Position numbers and translations under genes: made by a program. From positions 60,349 to 124,348 of the forward strand of contig CABYWQ010000005.1 in assembly GCA_902522775.1 (NCBI GenBank): 64,000 nucleotides of DNA, given 5' to 3'. This document shows positions 33,603 through 43,286 of the stretch, one piece after another. This DNA comes from Eutrophosalina sp902522775. GTDB taxonomy: Bacteria > Bacteroidota > Bacteroidia > Flavobacteriales > Flavobacteriaceae. Every line of letters begins with the position of its first letter. The stretch's first letter is position 1. The notes under the pieces are model-generated. The model worked only from the letters and a program-made list of their open reading frames with translations. It was not told where the DNA came from and did no database searches.

Positions 33603-36494
33603 TTATGGATTTAAAGTGTACTGTACGTAGTAAGTACTACCAATTGTTCCTCCACCAGCATAAGGTATATAATCATGACCACCAACATTTACAGCGCCTA
33701 CTTTTATTTTTCCTTTTAATTCAGGAACATCAAAGTTAAGGGATGCATCAAAGGTTAGGTTTTCTGGAATATCTTCAGTTAAAAAAGTACCCTCCCATGT
33801 AAAATCATTATGATATCTAGCTGAAACATTAAATCCTAATCTTTCAGTCAAATTGACTGATCCAAACTGTAGTTTAGCTCTAATAGGTGGTGTGTTAAAG
33901 TAAGAAATAAAATCAGGATCTTGATTATCGCTTTTAAGTTCATTATAGCTTATACTTGAGCCAATATCAAACTTTCCAAGCTTTGCATCAACACCTGCTG
34001 AAATTCCTTTTGTTGTTACCTCATCGTTGGTATTAGTATTCCAACTAAATCCTCTGAAGTCACTAGCAGCTACTGCAGCTTGACCGCTTAAATTAGCAAC
34101 GCTTCCATATAGTGGGGTGATAACTTGTACTTCAGTAATAAAGTCAGTATACTTACTCCAATATGCAGAAATATCTACAGAAACTTTTTTACCATTGTAT
34201 CGATATCCAAATTCATTAGTTTTAACAAATTCAGGTTTAACGTAATCAAGCTCAGCTTTTTCAAAAACACCCCCAGCCGCAGCAAGAGTATATGAGTTAT
34301 TCTTAACCATATTACCTGTAATTGTATAGCTATCAAGCGATGATTGACCTACAAGATCCATTGTAAACCTATCGACTGAATCAGGCGATGTACCAATAAT
34401 TACAACTTGAGATACATCTAAACCTATATACAAATCTTGAGAAGTTGGATTTCTAAATCCAGTCTGATAAGAAGCTCTAAAATTATGTCTAGGGCTTAAG
34501 TAAACCAAAGCACCAACTCTAGGAGTAAAGTGTCCATCTTGAAATTGACTTTTATCGTATCTAATAGACCCTGTTAGTTTTACAGCTCCTTCAAATAATT
34601 CTTTTTGAGCCTGTGTATAAAAAGCAATCTCATTAAATCTGATAGGAGTATCGTAATCTGTAAATAACGAACCATTCGATCTAAGAACATACTCTCTAAC
34701 AGATCCACCTATTGCTAAATCAAAAGTAGGGACTAAATCACCTAAATTATAATTAAACTCAATACTATTTGCCTTTGATTGATCAATAATTGCAGCACCC
34801 CCTTGGGAAATTGGAGTTGTAGTTGCATTGTAAATAGCATTATTAAAAGCTTCAGAACCTGGTTGAAGCATATTTTGGTTTGCAAGTAATCTTGCATTTT
34901 TATGAGCAGGTATATCATTTTTACCCATTGAAGCTAGTAAATCATCGAAACTTGTAACGCCTTGCATAATACCTCCCAAAATTGTATTTAAGGCTGTTTG
35001 TGGATTTGGATTTACTAAAGCAGCAGCTTCTGTAAAATAAGCAGTACCATATTGAGTAAACCAACCTAAAATTCCACCTGGCTGTGCATTTGCAGCCCTC
35101 ACGCCAAGGAAAAACATATCGTGAGTATTTCCTGAATCTTCAATAGTTGTATAAGCTCTAACTGTTAGTTTTGTTGTTCTATATTCTAATTTGTGTTGTT
35201 GTAGACCAAAATTCTTTAAGTTATTTCTATTAGTTGCTTGGTAAATTGTATTACCTGAACCAATTTTAGAATTCCAAATTAATTCTTTATTTCCATCTAT
35301 CCTATAATGAGCAGACAAGTCAACTTTAAAACTTGAAGTTCCACCATCGTGTAGTTCAGCCTCTTTATAACCTGTATTTCTAATTGTTTGCGTACCAAAA
35401 TAATTAGGAGCAAAATTTTGAAAAATCGCAGTAGCCTGTGCAGCTTGAGCAGCATTAAGTAAACCCATCTGTTGGAAAACAGGTATTACTGAACCAGTAA
35501 AATCAGAGGTCATGTCTCGAGTTTGAGCAACTGCCCCATAAACATTTACACCATTATATCCAGGCAGAAAAGATTGCTCCTCAATGGTAAGAGGAGTTTC
35601 TCCAGCTCCAATAAGGTTTCTATCTCTATAATCACCCGCAACCCAATCAGTACCCTCAACAATACTGACCACAGCTTTTAAGGCAAATTTATCATTCCAA
35701 TTTTTTGCTAGCCTTACAGCTGCATCATAGTATGAATTGTCTCCACCATTATCAGAAGAAGTGACACCACTTTTAATGTAAGCACTAAAGCCTGGAAAAT
35801 CAAATGGACTTTTACTGTTCATAAGCATAATACCTTTGACTGCATTAGCCCCATATAAAGCAGAAGCTGCGCCTGGTAATAATTCAACGCTTTGAATATC
35901 TATTTCATTTATACCAACCAAGTTACCTGCAGAGAAATTTAATCCTGGAGCGGCATTATCCATTCCATCAACTAATTGTACAAAACCAGAATTATCAATT
36001 GTTGAGAAACCTCTAGTATTAATAATAGGCAAAAGCATTGCCCCCTGGTTAATTTGAACTCCTTTAAGGTTTTCTAAACTTTGATAAAAGCTAGATCCAG
36101 TAGATTGAGCAATATCTTTGTAATCAAATCTTTCGACAGTCACAGGCGATTCAAATAGTCTTTCAGGTGTCCTTGATGCAGAAAGTACTACCTCATCAAG
36201 TAGGTTATCAGAGTCTGATAAAGTAACATCAATTGAAAGATTATCTCCATCAATAGAGATAGTAGCAGTTTCAAAACCAATACTTGAAACCATCAAATCA
36301 AATGGTGGACTAGCGTTGACAACAATTGTAAAATCACCATCAAAGTTTGATACTGCACCTGTAGTTGCATCGAATACGATATTAGCGCCTGGAATAGGTG
36401 TGTTATCTTCAGCAACAATAGTACCAGTTACAGTTGTTTGTGCGTAGATGAATGTAGTTAAAAGTACAGCCATCAAAGACAAAATTCTTTTCAT
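33603..36494 (-). CDS. TonB-dependent receptor with N-terminal CarboxypepD_reg-like domain
   Basis: A 963-residue outer-membrane receptor. Signal peptide about 1-18; a carboxypeptidase-regulatory-like beta-sandwich at about 20-105 (TVTGTIVAEDNTPIPGANIV); TonB box region (LLDEVVLSASRTPERL); plug at about 120-230 with INTRGFSTIDNSGFVQLVDG and SVELLPGAASALYGANAVKG; then a large barrel. It lacks an adjacent SusD-type lipoprotein, so it is not a complete SusCD polysaccharide uptake pair. It is monocistronic, with a terminator downstream. Substrate unknown. Confidence 0.88.
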   Translation of the reverse strand: MKRILSLMAVLLTTFIYAQTTVTGTIVAEDNTPIPGANIVFDATTGAVSNFDGDFTIVVNASPPFDLMVSSIGFETATISIDGDNLSIDVTLSDSDNLLDEVVLSASRTPERLFESPVTVERFDYKDIAQSTGSSFYQSLENLKGVQINQGAMLLPIINTRGFSTIDNSGFVQLVDGMDNAAPGLNFSAGNLVGINEIDIQSVELLPGAASALYGANAVKGIMLMNSKSPFDFPGFSAYIKSGVTSSDNGGDNSYYDAAVRLAKNWNDKFALKAVVSIVEGTDWVAGDYRDRNLIGAGETPLTIEEQSFLPGYNGVNVYGAVAQTRDMTSDFTGSVIPVFQQMGLLNAAQAAQATAIFQNFAPNYFGTQTIRNTGYKEAELHDGGTSSFKVDLSAHYRIDGNKELIWNSKIGSGNTIYQATNRNNLKNFGLQQHKLEYRTTKLTVRAYTTIEDSGNTHDMFFLGVRAANAQPGGILGWFTQYGTAYFTEAAALVNPNPQTALNTILGGIMQGVTSFDDLLASMGKNDIPAHKNARLLANQNMLQPGSEAFNNAIYNATTTPISQGGAAIIDQSKANSIEFNYNLGDLVPTFDLAIGGSVREYVLRSNGSLFTDYDTPIRFNEIAFYTQAQKELFEGAVKLTGSIRYDKSQFQDGHFTPRVGALVYLSPRHNFRASYQTGFRNPTSQDLYIGLDVSQVVIIGTSPDSVDRFTMDLVGQSSLDSYTITGNMVKNNSYTLAAAGGVFEKAELDYVKPEFVKTNEFGYRYNGKKVSVDISAYWSKYTDFITEVQVITPLYGSVANLSGQAAVAASDFRGFSWNTNTNDEVTTKGISAGVDAKLGKFDIGSSISYNELKSDNQDPDFISYFNTPPIRAKLQFGSVNLTERLGFNVSARYHNDFTWEGTFLTEDIPENLTFDASLNFDVPELKGKIKVGAVNVGGHDYIPYAGGGTIGSTYYVQYTLNP

Positions 36495-36610
36495 GATATA
36501 AAATTTAGTTTTTTTAAGTTGTTTTATAATCTGTAAATATAATAGAATTTTAGAGAACTATTATTTTTACACCTATATAAAAGAGAATTTCACAAAAAAA
36601 AGGGTAAATT

Positions 36611-37291
36611 TTAAAGAATATAAAAAACTAAACCAACTTTAAACTGTTCTAAATCAAGACTTAAGTTGTGTTGATTTCCACTAAAAAATGGCATAATAGC
36701 TTTATACAGTCCAATATTCCAGGTATTAAATCCAATATTTAAAGTTAGGCCGAGCTGATCGGAATTAATTGGGATATTATTTAAGTTATAGTTAGAGTCT
36801 AAATTTTCAAATTTATATTTCCTACTTATGGCTTTTGAATACTTTAAACCAGCGTATAATCTCCAAAACTTATAATTATCTATGGACGAATTTCTAAATC
36901 TTATTTCAATAGGAAATTGTATCTCATTCAAATTAAATCTGTTATAGTCGTATTCAATTTGATTTTCTAAATATTGGCCAGAAAAAAAATTATTGGATGA
37001 TTGATAATTAATTTTTAAATTATTATTGTAAGTATTAAAACCAAATCCAATTCCAAGACCAATAGCAAATTTACCTGATTTGTTCAATGGAATATCTCTT
37101 ATAAATCCAAAATTAATACTACTTGAAAATTTATTTTCTTTTAAATCACTAACATCATTTTTTAATGAATTATAATATAAACTAATATAAATTTGATCTT
37201 CTCTGTAGAAATCACTTTTAATGTTTTGTGAAAAAAGTATATTGATATTAAAAAAAATCAATAAAAAAAGAATTGCCCTATTTAAAAACAT
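36611..37291 (-). CDS. Outer-membrane beta-barrel protein (porin/PorT-like)
   Basis: A 226-residue exported protein with a signal peptide (about 1-21, ending LFSQ). The mature part alternates amphipathic beta strands with Gly/Asn/Tyr-rich turns (FAIGLGIGFGFNTYNNNL, QLGLTLNIGFNTWNIGL) and ends in VGLVFYIL, as in small eight-stranded barrels. It is the last gene of the exbB operon, 42 bp after the second exbD, a recurring placement in flavobacteria. No specific function is recognised. Confidence 0.65.
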   Translation of the reverse strand: MFLNRAILFLLIFFNINILFSQNIKSDFYREDQIYISLYYNSLKNDVSDLKENKFSSSINFGFIRDIPLNKSGKFAIGLGIGFGFNTYNNNLKINYQSSNNFFSGQYLENQIEYDYNRFNLNEIQFPIEIRFRNSSIDNYKFWRLYAGLKYSKAISRKYKFENLDSNYNLNNIPINSDQLGLTLNIGFNTWNIGLYKAIMPFFSGNQHNLSLDLEQFKVGLVFYIL

Positions 37292-37333
37292 AAATAATTG
37301 CTTAATAGCTAATATAATAAAGAGTAATGACTA

Positions 37334-37813
37334 TTATTGATTTTGGGAATAATCGCCAATTCTAGTAGTATAATTGATCTTCAAAGCATTGACTTTTCTT
37401 AATTCTTGCTTGATATCAGAGATAAGACCCATTTTTGTTTCTCCATCAACCTTAAGAGCAGTCGTTAAAACATTTTGTAACTCTTCTCTTTTTGCAGCTC
37501 TTTCAGAAAGTATATAAGCTCCAACATCAGAAACTGTTGCAAACTTATCATTCAATTGGATTCTAGGTTGGTTTCCATATTTATCCTGATATCTAGCACT
37601 TGGCTTTCCAGCATATATATAAATTACGCGATCTTTTTTATCCAGCTTTTGAATCTGATCTGCTGCAGGTAGTGTATTCTGAATCATTAAAGTATTATCT
37701 CTCAAAACAGTTGCCACCATAAAAAAGAAGAGTAACATAAATACAATATCAGGCAAGGATGCTGTAGAAATTTTTGGTGTTTCGCCACTATTTTTTTTTC
37801 TAAACTTAGACAT
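37334..37813 (-). CDS. exbD: ExbD/TolR family biopolymer transport protein (second copy)
   Basis: A 159-residue inner-membrane protein with a short cytoplasmic N-terminus (MSKFRKKNSGETPKIST), one membrane helix carrying the proton-channel aspartate (SLPDIVFMLLFFFMVATVL, Asp near residue 22) and a periplasmic domain that contacts TonB or peptidoglycan. Together with ExbB it converts proton-motive force into TonB movement. It starts 3 bp after the first exbD; two ExbD paralogues are usual in Bacteroidota. Confidence 0.9.
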   Translation of the reverse strand: MSKFRKKNSGETPKISTASLPDIVFMLLFFFMVATVLRDNTLMIQNTLPAADQIQKLDKKDRVIYIYAGKPSARYQDKYGNQPRIQLNDKFATVSDVGAYILSERAAKREELQNVLTTALKVDGETKMGLISDIKQELRKVNALKINYTTRIGDYSQNQ

Positions 37814-37816
37814 ATA

Positions 37817-38440
37817 TTAGCCTGTTTTATTTGGTTCAGCTTCAGACAACTTCATTGGATATAGAGTTTTAATAACAGAAAGCTTTTCCTTCAATTTTTC
37901 TTTAACAGTTTTATCTGGTCTTGGGTCAGAATATTTTTTATCTGCTTCAACATATGACATATTCTCAGAAGGATATAATCTTGTAAATTCTCTGTCTCTA
38001 AGCTCATTATATGCAGCAACTAATTCATTTTGAACAGAAATATAAATCTTGTAGTCAGTTTCCCTGTCATTTTTAAGGGAAATAATAGCTTTTTCAGGAT
38101 TATCTGAGGAACTTCGGTCCTTGTTGCCTTGACAATAATCACAAGCTTCATCACCTAAGCCCCCTCCATTGTCTAGGAAAGCCACTGCCTCTTTTCTTAT
38201 ATCTCTCAAGTCCATGGGTTTTTCTTCGACAAGAATTTGATTATTTTTATTCACAACAACGGTAAATATATTTCTCTCCTTAATTATAGGTGGATCAATT
38301 ATTTCATCCATTGGAGGAAGTTTTCTGTTTATTCCAGAATCTGTTTCAATGGTTGTAGTTACTAAGAAAAAAATTAAAAGCAAAAAGGCAATATCTGCCA
38401 TTGAACCTGCATTTACTTCTGGTGCTGATCTTCTTGCCAT
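37817..38440 (-). CDS. exbD: ExbD/TolR family biopolymer transport protein (first copy)
   Basis: A 207-residue ExbD paralogue. The membrane helix with the essential aspartate is GSMADIAFLLLIFFLVTTT (Asp near residue 16), after the typical N-terminus MARRSAPEVNAG. The periplasmic part is longer than in the second copy and has a CDYCQ pair and an acidic/basic C-terminus. It energises the TonB receptors encoded in this window along with ExbB. Confidence 0.9.
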   Translation of the reverse strand: MARRSAPEVNAGSMADIAFLLLIFFLVTTTIETDSGINRKLPPMDEIIDPPIIKERNIFTVVVNKNNQILVEEKPMDLRDIRKEAVAFLDNGGGLGDEACDYCQGNKDRSSSDNPEKAIISLKNDRETDYKIYISVQNELVAAYNELRDREFTRLYPSENMSYVEADKKYSDPRPDKTVKEKLKEKLSVIKTLYPMKLSEAEPNKTG

Positions 38441-38447
38441 TACAGTA

Positions 38448-38897
38448 TTACTTTTTGAATAATTTAATTACTGAATTATAAATCATTACTCCACCTGCTA
38501 TTAAAGTAAGTAAGTAGAAGGTTCTTATCCCAGTTTCAACAAGTCTTGATCCTGAAGCAGAAAGAACCTTGCCATCTCCCAGTGGAGTTTCAACTCCCTC
38601 TGAAAATATAAAAGCAATAATAATTACAAAAAGAAATGATCCAATTGAAATACCAGCTTTTTTCAACTTACTTTTATCAGAAACTAGATTCATTATTGAA
38701 AAAACTAAAGTTGATAATACTACAATTGCTAAAACTGCAAATGCTAAATAAATTATTGCTGACACAAATCCATAATCTCCATTCATAGCATCCATTTCAA
38801 TCTTTTCATCACCTGCTGATATAATTAAAACTAGAAATACTAGGGCAAGTAATCCAATGATAAGGGAAACAATATTGGTTATTTTTTTAATGTTCAT
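38448..38897 (-). CDS. Conserved four-helix membrane protein of the exb operon
   Basis: A 149-residue membrane protein with four hydrophobic helices (about 8-26, 45-68, 84-100 and 126-145) and a short extracytoplasmic EGVETPLGDGKVLSASGSR loop. It lies between exbB (8 bp) and the first exbD (7 bp), a fixed neighbour in flavobacterial exb operons, so it is probably a partner of the proton channel. I do not recognise a characterised family. Confidence 0.7.
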   Translation of the reverse strand: MNIKKITNIVSLIIGLLALVFLVLIISAGDEKIEMDAMNGDYGFVSAIIYLAFAVLAIVVLSTLVFSIMNLVSDKSKLKKAGISIGSFLFVIIIAFIFSEGVETPLGDGKVLSASGSRLVETGIRTFYLLTLIAGGVMIYNSVIKLFKK

Positions 38898-38905
38898 TGA
38901 TTACG

Positions 38906-39685
38906 CTATTTTTTGTAAGAAACTAAAATATCAATTAGAGTTATAGATGAATCTTCCATATCATTAACAATACTATCAATTTTAGATACAATATAATTGT
39001 AGAAAATTTGTAAAATAATAGCAACGATTAATCCGAACACAGTAGTAAGTAATGCAACCTTTATACCTCCCGCAACAAGCGAAGGCTGCATATCACCGGC
39101 TGCTTGTATCTTATCAAAAGCTTGTATCATACCAATAACTGTTCCCATGAAGCCAAGCATTGGTGCTAGAGCGATAAATAATGAAATCCATGAAACATTT
39201 TTTTCTAACTGACCCATTTGTACTCCACCATAGGCAATGACAGCTTTCTCGGCACTTTCAACACCTTCACCTGCTCTGTCAAGGCCTTGATAAAAAATAG
39301 AGGCTACAGGTCCGGGAGTATTTCTACAAATTTCTTTCGCAGCATCAGCTCCACCAGATTTTAAAGCACCTTCAACATCTGAAATTAATTTTTCAGTATT
39401 AGTTGTTGCAAAGTTTAAATATATAATTCTTTCAATTGCAATTGCTAGTCCAAGAATTAGACAAGCAAGTACAATTCCCATAAATCCAGGGCCACCTTCG
39501 ATAAATCTATTTTTTAGCTCTTGTGTGAAACCAATTGATTGAGGTTCAGGAGCAACTTCAGCCTCTTGAATCTCAGTTGCTTCAACAACTTCCATTTCTT
39601 GCTCCATCTCTTGTTCTTGAGCAAAGTTCATTTGATAAAAGAACAAAAAAGAAAAAATAAAAGTTAATGATAATATCTTTTTCAT
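38906..39685 (-). CDS. exbB: MotA/TolQ/ExbB proton channel family protein
   Basis: A 259-residue inner-membrane subunit of the TonB-energising motor. It has an N-terminal signal-like helix (1-22), a short periplasmic Glu-rich segment (EMEQEMEVVEATEIQEAEVA), and the three helices of the ExbB core: first near 72-92, then APMLGFMGTVIGMIQAFDKI and KVALLTTVFGLIVAIILQIFYNYI. The Glu-rich extension before the first core helix is typical of Bacteroidota. First gene of the exbB-membrane protein-exbD-exbD-barrel operon. Confidence 0.93.
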   Translation of the reverse strand: MKKILSLTFIFSFLFFYQMNFAQEQEMEQEMEVVEATEIQEAEVAPEPQSIGFTQELKNRFIEGGPGFMGIVLACLILGLAIAIERIIYLNFATTNTEKLISDVEGALKSGGADAAKEICRNTPGPVASIFYQGLDRAGEGVESAEKAVIAYGGVQMGQLEKNVSWISLFIALAPMLGFMGTVIGMIQAFDKIQAAGDMQPSLVAGGIKVALLTTVFGLIVAIILQIFYNYIVSKIDSIVNDMEDSSITLIDILVSYKK

Positions 39686-39707
39686 GTTTAATTGTTTTTA
39701 GATCGCT

Positions 39708-39737
39708 AAATGTATTGAAAATATTTAAAAAAACAAA
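39708..39737 (-). promoter_or_regulatory. Promoter for the exbB operon
   Basis: On the minus strand TTTG (39737-39734), an 18-nt spacer and TACATTTA (39715-39708) closely fit the Bacteroidota consensus, with A in place of the last G. Predicted leader about 18 nt before the ATG at 39685. Confidence 0.5.
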
Positions 39738-39769
39738 CCTGTAGCTTAGGATTCAGTATTAAATTTTTG

Positions 39770-39857
39770 CAGAGAGGAAGGGATTCGAACCCTCGATACG
39801 CTATAAACGCATACACGCTTTCCAAGCGTGCGCCTTAAACCACTCGGCCACCTCTCT
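39770..39857 (-). tRNA. tRNA-Ser (anticodon GGA)
   Basis: 88 nt on the minus strand. The acceptor stem AGAGAGG pairs with CCTCTCT, discriminator G. The anticodon stem CACGC/GCGTG closes the loop TTGGAAA with anticodon GGA. A long variable arm (TATGCG...GCGTAT) as in class II serine tRNAs and the GGTTCGAATCC T-arm are present. CCA is not encoded. Confidence 0.97.
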
Positions 39858-39875
39858 AATAGAAACAAAATTAAA

Positions 39876-40649
39876 TTATTTATCTAATTTGAAAATAGTG
39901 ATTGCATTTTTTGTTGTGATATCAGCAATTTCTTTATTATTTAATTGGTAAAGTTCACTTAATTTATCTAACACATATATTATGTGAGAACTTTCATTTC
40001 TTTTTCCTCTGTGAGGAACTGGTGCCAAATAGGGTGAGTCTGTTTCTAATACTATATTCTCAATTGGTATTTTACTCATAAATTTATCTATTCCACCATT
40101 TTTAAAAGTAACAACACCTCCAATTCCTAACTTAAAGTTTAAATCACATATTTTTCTTGCTTGGTCATAATTTCCTGTGAAACAATGAAAGACACCTTTC
40201 AAATTTTTAATCTTGTATTTTAATAATATTTGATAGATTTCATCAAAAGCTTCTCGGCAATGAATTACTATTGGAAGATTGTAATCCAAAGCAAAATTAA
40301 TTTGTTTTTCAAAAACAATTTTTTGCTCATTTAAAAATTTCTTCTCGTGATAAAGATCAATACCAATTTCTCCAACAGCAACACAATTGTACTTTTTAAG
40401 ATTATCATATACAAGACTAATTTCATAACTATAATCCCTCGTAACATAAGCAGGATGAAGTCCAGCCATTAGATAACACTGAGCTTTAAATTTTTGATAG
40501 CATTTGATCATTATATTATTATACTTTGAGTGAATTGATGGGAAAATAAATTTATTAACTCCAATACTATTAGCGTTTTTAAAAACAGATTTAATATCGT
40601 CTTTAAAATGATCAAGGTACAAATGTGTATGCGTGTCTATAATTTTCAT
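39876..40649 (-). CDS. TatD family metal-dependent deoxyribonuclease
   Basis: A 257-residue TIM-barrel hydrolase of the TatD DNase family. Metal ligands are in IDTHTHLY at residues 3-10, AVGEIGIDLY (Glu near 95), VIHCREAFDEI and FHCFTGN; the C-terminal LETDSPYLAPVPHRGKRNES block carries the final aspartate and the family signature. TatD proteins are 3'-5' exonucleases implicated in DNA quality control. It follows the tRNA-Ser gene on the same strand (tRNA lies downstream). Confidence 0.9.
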   Translation of the reverse strand: MKIIDTHTHLYLDHFKDDIKSVFKNANSIGVNKFIFPSIHSKYNNIMIKCYQKFKAQCYLMAGLHPAYVTRDYSYEISLVYDNLKKYNCVAVGEIGIDLYHEKKFLNEQKIVFEKQINFALDYNLPIVIHCREAFDEIYQILLKYKIKNLKGVFHCFTGNYDQARKICDLNFKLGIGGVVTFKNGGIDKFMSKIPIENIVLETDSPYLAPVPHRGKRNESSHIIYVLDKLSELYQLNNKEIADITTKNAITIFKLDK

Positions 40650-40803
40650 TAATATTAAATGTAAAACTATAATTTAATCAAAAATATATTTTTTATAATT
40701 TCCAAATAATTTAAAAAAAAATTAATTAAGTACTTAATTTACTGTAAATCAATATTTTAAAAATAGAATACAAAAAACCGAACTATTTAAATATTATTAT
40801 TTG

Positions 40804-40811
40804 TATATTTG
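40804..40811 (+). promoter_or_regulatory. Candidate -7 promoter element for the polysaccharide export genes
   Basis: TATATTTG in a 225-bp AT-rich intergenic region, giving a predicted leader of about 58 nt before the ATG at 40875. No clear -33 TTTG at the right distance. Confidence 0.4.
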
Positions 40812-40874
40812 TAATTTGTTTTGGAAACTTGATTTTTTATTTAATGAAGTTTGAAACAAAAAACCTATAAAAAA

Positions 40875-43286
40875 ATGAAAAAATTATTATTAATACTAAT
40901 TCTAATTCCTTGTATATTGTTAAGTCAGGATATTAATGATTTGCAAAACAAAAAATTAAATGATTTAAATGATAGTGAATTACTTAATTATTGGACGGAA
41001 GCTCAAAAAAACGGGTATGACTTAGATCAAATTAAAATTCTTGCTAGAGCACAAGGAATTAGCGAAACTGAAATTCAAGAATTTGAAAATAGAATTAAAG
41101 ACATCACTTTAGAAATGAAAAAGGATGATGATGATCAAATTTTCGATGAAAAAAATCTAACATCCATTTTTGGAAAAGATCTAGAAAATAAAAAAGAGGT
41201 TTTTGAACAGGCCAATATTAAATTATCAAACCTACCAATTTTTGGTTCAAATTTTTTTAATAATAAAAACATTAATTCTGCACCACAATTAAATATAGCT
41301 ACACCAAGTTCATACGAATTGGGACCAGGAGATGAAGTTTTAGTTTCAATTTGGGGAGCATCAGAAAACGAATATTCCTCAGAAATATCCAGAGAGGGTT
41401 ATATTAAAATTGAAAGAATTGGACCAGTTTATGTTAGCGGGCTAACTATTGCGGAAGCTAAAAATAAATTGGTTAGATCACTATCTAAAATTTACTCTGG
41501 CCTAAATTCATCCAATAATTCAAATTTTAAAGTTTTTCTTGATCTATCTCTAATTAATAATAGATCGATAGTCGTTAATGTTACAGGGAATGTGGTGGCT
41601 CCAGACACATACACAATCTCATCTTTAGCATCAGTATTGAATGTTTTATATGCAGCTGGCGGTCCAAATCAATCTGGTTCTTTTCGAAATATAAATATAA
41701 TTAGAGGAGGAGAAGTAATAAAAAATATTGATTTATATGATTATTTTTCAAGTGGAAAACTTGAAACATTTTCATTAAGGGATCAAGACATTATTAATGT
41801 CCCAAACTATGAAAATAGAGTTTTTGTAAACGGAGAATTTAAGACTACTGGTATTTTTGAAACCAAAAATGATGAAAAAATTAGTGACTTAATTGGATTT
41901 AATGGTGGCATTGCGTCTTTTGGATATAAGGATAAAATTTTTATTAAAAGAATTAATGGCTTAAATAGGGAAATTAAAGATGTTGATTCAGAAAATTTTA
42001 AAAATTTTGTTCTAAAAGATGGAGATATAATAGAAGCAAGACCTGTAACTGATACTTACACCAATCTAATTACTGTTGAAGGTGCAGTTGCAGTTCCAGG
42101 TGAATATTCACTTTCAAATGCTGATAATATTAATGATTTAATTGAAAAAGCAGGAGGTTTACTAGATTATGCAATTAAGGAAAGAGCATATATTATTAGA
42201 AAGTCTAACGGTATTGAAGATCAAATCATTTCATTTAATTTTTCAAATGCTCAAAATATAGTTCCAAAATCAGAAGATAAAATTATAATTAGCTCAAGGA
42301 TTGACTTAAATCGTTCACAAAAAGTGTCAATTCAGGGAGAAGTTTCTGAACCTAATAATTATCCATTTTTTGATGGTATGACATTAATTGATTTAATACT
42401 TGTTTCTAAAGGGGTGACATTAAAAGGAGATTTAAAAAATATTTCTATTTACAGATCAACTTATGATGATTCTCGACAAAATCCTGTTCAAACTTTTAAA
42501 GTTTCATTAGATTCAGATTTTTCTAAAATAAACAGTACTAATAATATTAAACTGGAAGAAAATGATTTAGTAGTATTAAGAGAAAAGTTAGGTTACCAAG
42601 ATAAAGAATTTGTTACAGTTGAAGGATTAGTAAAATATCCTGGTACTTATGCCGTAAAAAACAATAATTATTCTGTATATGATTTGATTGAAGATTTTGG
42701 TGGATTTTTACAAGATGCATCACTTGATGGTGTTAAAATTGTGAGAGAAAATAAACTTGATGATATCCTTGAAGAAGAAGGAGAAGAAGACACTACTAAA
42801 TTTTTTGGATTATCAAATAAAGATTCATTAAATATTAAAGTAGAAATTAAACCTTTTATTGAATTTGGGGTTGACATCAAACAAATTTTAAAGACGAATG
42901 GGTCTGACCCTAAATACAATGTAGTTTTAAAATCATCTGATAAAATTGTAGTACCACGTAAAGACAATACTATTGAGATTACAGGTGCAGTACAACAATC
43001 TTCAGCAGTTACTTATTCAAATTCATTGACAACAATTTCTGCCATTAATAGAGCTGGCGGATTTAGTGAGAATGCAAAGAAAAATAGTGTATATGTAATT
43101 TATCAAAACGGAAATGTAGCAAGTACAAAATCCTTCTTAATTTTCAATAATTACCCAAAATTAAAACCTGGAGCTAAAATTATAGTCCCTGAAAAAAATA
43201 TTGTTAAAAACAAAACTAGTGTTGGAGAAATAGTAGGTTACACTACAAGTCTAGTTTCAATAATCGCATTAATCAAAAGTTTATAA
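40875..43286 (+). CDS. Wza-like polysaccharide export protein with multiple SLBB domains
   Basis: An outer-membrane-associated exporter of about 803 residues. The signal peptide (MKKLLLILILIPCILLSQ) is followed by a coiled helical region and the Poly_export domain at about 135-215 (YELGPGDEVLVSIWGA, GYIKIERIGPVYVSGLTIAEA). At least five SLBB beta-grasp repeats follow, for instance VNVTGNVVAPDTYTI, VTVEGAVAVPGEYSLSNAD and VTVEGLVKYPGTYAV, and a hydrophobic helix near the C-terminus. The frame is open 8 codons upstream from a TTG, but the ATG at 40875 begins the signal peptide exactly. The chain-length protein gene starts right after its stop, so the two form one export unit. Confidence 0.9.
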   Translation: MKKLLLILILIPCILLSQDINDLQNKKLNDLNDSELLNYWTEAQKNGYDLDQIKILARAQGISETEIQEFENRIKDITLEMKKDDDDQIFDEKNLTSIFGKDLENKKEVFEQANIKLSNLPIFGSNFFNNKNINSAPQLNIATPSSYELGPGDEVLVSIWGASENEYSSEISREGYIKIERIGPVYVSGLTIAEAKNKLVRSLSKIYSGLNSSNNSNFKVFLDLSLINNRSIVVNVTGNVVAPDTYTISSLASVLNVLYAAGGPNQSGSFRNINIIRGGEVIKNIDLYDYFSSGKLETFSLRDQDIINVPNYENRVFVNGEFKTTGIFETKNDEKISDLIGFNGGIASFGYKDKIFIKRINGLNREIKDVDSENFKNFVLKDGDIIEARPVTDTYTNLITVEGAVAVPGEYSLSNADNINDLIEKAGGLLDYAIKERAYIIRKSNGIEDQIISFNFSNAQNIVPKSEDKIIISSRIDLNRSQKVSIQGEVSEPNNYPFFDGMTLIDLILVSKGVTLKGDLKNISIYRSTYDDSRQNPVQTFKVSLDSDFSKINSTNNIKLEENDLVVLREKLGYQDKEFVTVEGLVKYPGTYAVKNNNYSVYDLIEDFGGFLQDASLDGVKIVRENKLDDILEEEGEEDTTKFFGLSNKDSLNIKVEIKPFIEFGVDIKQILKTNGSDPKYNVVLKSSDKIVVPRKDNTIEITGAVQQSSAVTYSNSLTTISAINRAGGFSENAKKNSVYVIYQNGNVASTKSFLIFNNYPKLKPGAKIIVPEKNIVKNKTSVGEIVGYTTSLVSIIALIKSL

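Noticed and set aside
33603..36494. SusC of a polysaccharide utilisation locus
   Set aside because: No SusD-like lipoprotein, glycoside hydrolase or regulator is adjacent; the plug and N-terminal domain alone do not justify the SusC label.
39686..39769. A second tRNA or small RNA next to tRNA-Ser
   Set aside because: The stretch holds the exbB promoter and AT-rich sequence only; no cloverleaf or stable stem was found.
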